Origin: Gaetbulibacter_B jejuensis
Lineage (GTDB): Bacteria; Bacteroidota; Bacteroidia; Flavobacteriales; Flavobacteriaceae
Length of the DNA stretch: 64,000 bases
NCBI RefSeq assembly: GCF_039524015.1
Contig: NZ_BAAAGF010000006.1
Coordinates: 20,232 to 84,231 of the forward strand
Direction of reading: 5' to 3'
The translations under genes and the position numbers were made by a program. The notes under the pieces were generated by a model. The model worked only from the letters and a program-made list of their open reading frames with translations. It made no database searches and was not told the origin of the DNA. The stretch's first letter is position 1. Every line of letters starts with the position of its first letter. Of the stretch, positions 63,635 to 64,000 are shown in pieces.

Positions 63635-64000
63635 TAATATATAATGTATAAATTTTTACATCTTTATTCATTAAGGACATATATGTATGATTAGCGTTTA
63701 AAGGCAGGCTAATCTATAGTGCCTATATGTAGAGGTGAACTATACATATAGTTAATAGAGATTAATAGTGTAGAGTTATTTTGTGTGTTTTAAGTTTATG
63801 TATATATGTGTTTAAAGTGTGCATTTTAGTTTAATGTAGTTTTTTCAGGAAGTATAAATGATAAGAATATTACATGTAAAGTATTGGTTTATAGGTTGGG
63901 CGAAATTTTTCAAGAAAAACATTAAAAAAAAGTAAAAAAAAGTTTGCGATAAAGAAAAAATAGGTTGTATATTTGCAGCCGCTAAAAACGGGAACGTTGA
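63635..64000 (+). promoter_or_regulatory. non-coding right end with promoter-like element near 63943-63975
   Basis: No reading frame of gene quality is present in the last 366 bases. Short TATATGTA-like elements recur (about 63680, 63723, 63750 inverted, 63798). Near the edge TTTG (63943) and TATATTTG (63968) are separated by 21 bases, followed by CAGCCGC, a promoter-like arrangement facing right. Its target lies outside the window. A tRNA or rRNA unit is one possibility; this is not shown. Confidence 0.45.

Overview
The window is an AT-rich chromosomal segment from a member of the Bacteroidota, most likely a marine or aquatic Flavobacteriaceae. This rests on the C-terminal Por secretion (T9SS) sorting domain at 6600-6850, the Bacteroidota promoter form TTG-N18-20-TAnnTTTG seen before several genes (exact at 18421, 22959 and 42062), the scarcity of Shine-Dalgarno sequences, the many small lipoproteins with signal peptides ending in SC or AC, the split transketolase, and a zeaxanthin-type carotenoid cluster. 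Genus cannot be fixed from the sequence alone.

Layout. 1-7834: the tail of a sugar aminotransferase, a 449-base gap with a possible gene remnant, then three collinear envelope or secreted protein genes (a twin-arginine VWA lipoprotein, a T9SS-exported repeat protein, a two-domain lipoprotein). 7831-18397: leftward housekeeping genes: ftsK, lolA, lptF and ribB in one run, dgkA with tpx, a PAP2 phosphatase, and pheT. 18641-22886: a thioredoxin-like lipoprotein facing an SRPBCC / small protein / M1 aminopeptidase / lipoprotein operon. 23018-29401: three consecutive periplasmic foldase genes, a MoxR ATPase and an acyltransferase. 29666-34958: two aconitases of different classes side by side, each followed by a terminator. 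35080-37377: a Crp/Fnr regulator, a lipoprotein and a membrane-anchored thioredoxin.

37354-41767 is the carotenoid region: crtI, crtB, crtZ and a lycopene cyclase transcribed leftward from a promoter embedded in an inverted repeat, with a MerR-type regulator upstream that carries the cobalamin-binding and light-sensing signatures of CarH. Two tRNA genes (Lys-TTT, Leu-GAG) follow. 42168-51473: aroK, a phosphoribosyltransferase, an S4-domain protein, an FKBP-like lipoprotein, a porin, the split transketolase, tgt, lptG, an EamA transporter and accA. 51642-56862: dnaB, an AI-2E family permease, an amidotransferase-like secreted protein, YjbQ and a HAD phosphatase. 56930-60190 is a large propeller-amidohydrolase fusion. 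60344-63572 is the translation cluster thrS-infC-rpmI-rplT, and the last 428 bases are non-coding with a promoter-like element at the very end.

No phage, insertion sequence, CRISPR array or obvious island boundary was found. The most interesting points are lineage-type deviations in familiar proteins (a tRNA-guanine transglycosylase without its zinc cysteines, a RibB with a dead GTP cyclohydrolase II domain, an infC with no canonical start codon and a likely AUA start), the CarH-like photoreceptor with candidate operators on its own and on the crt promoter, and the uncharacterised surface-protein trio at 1144-7834.
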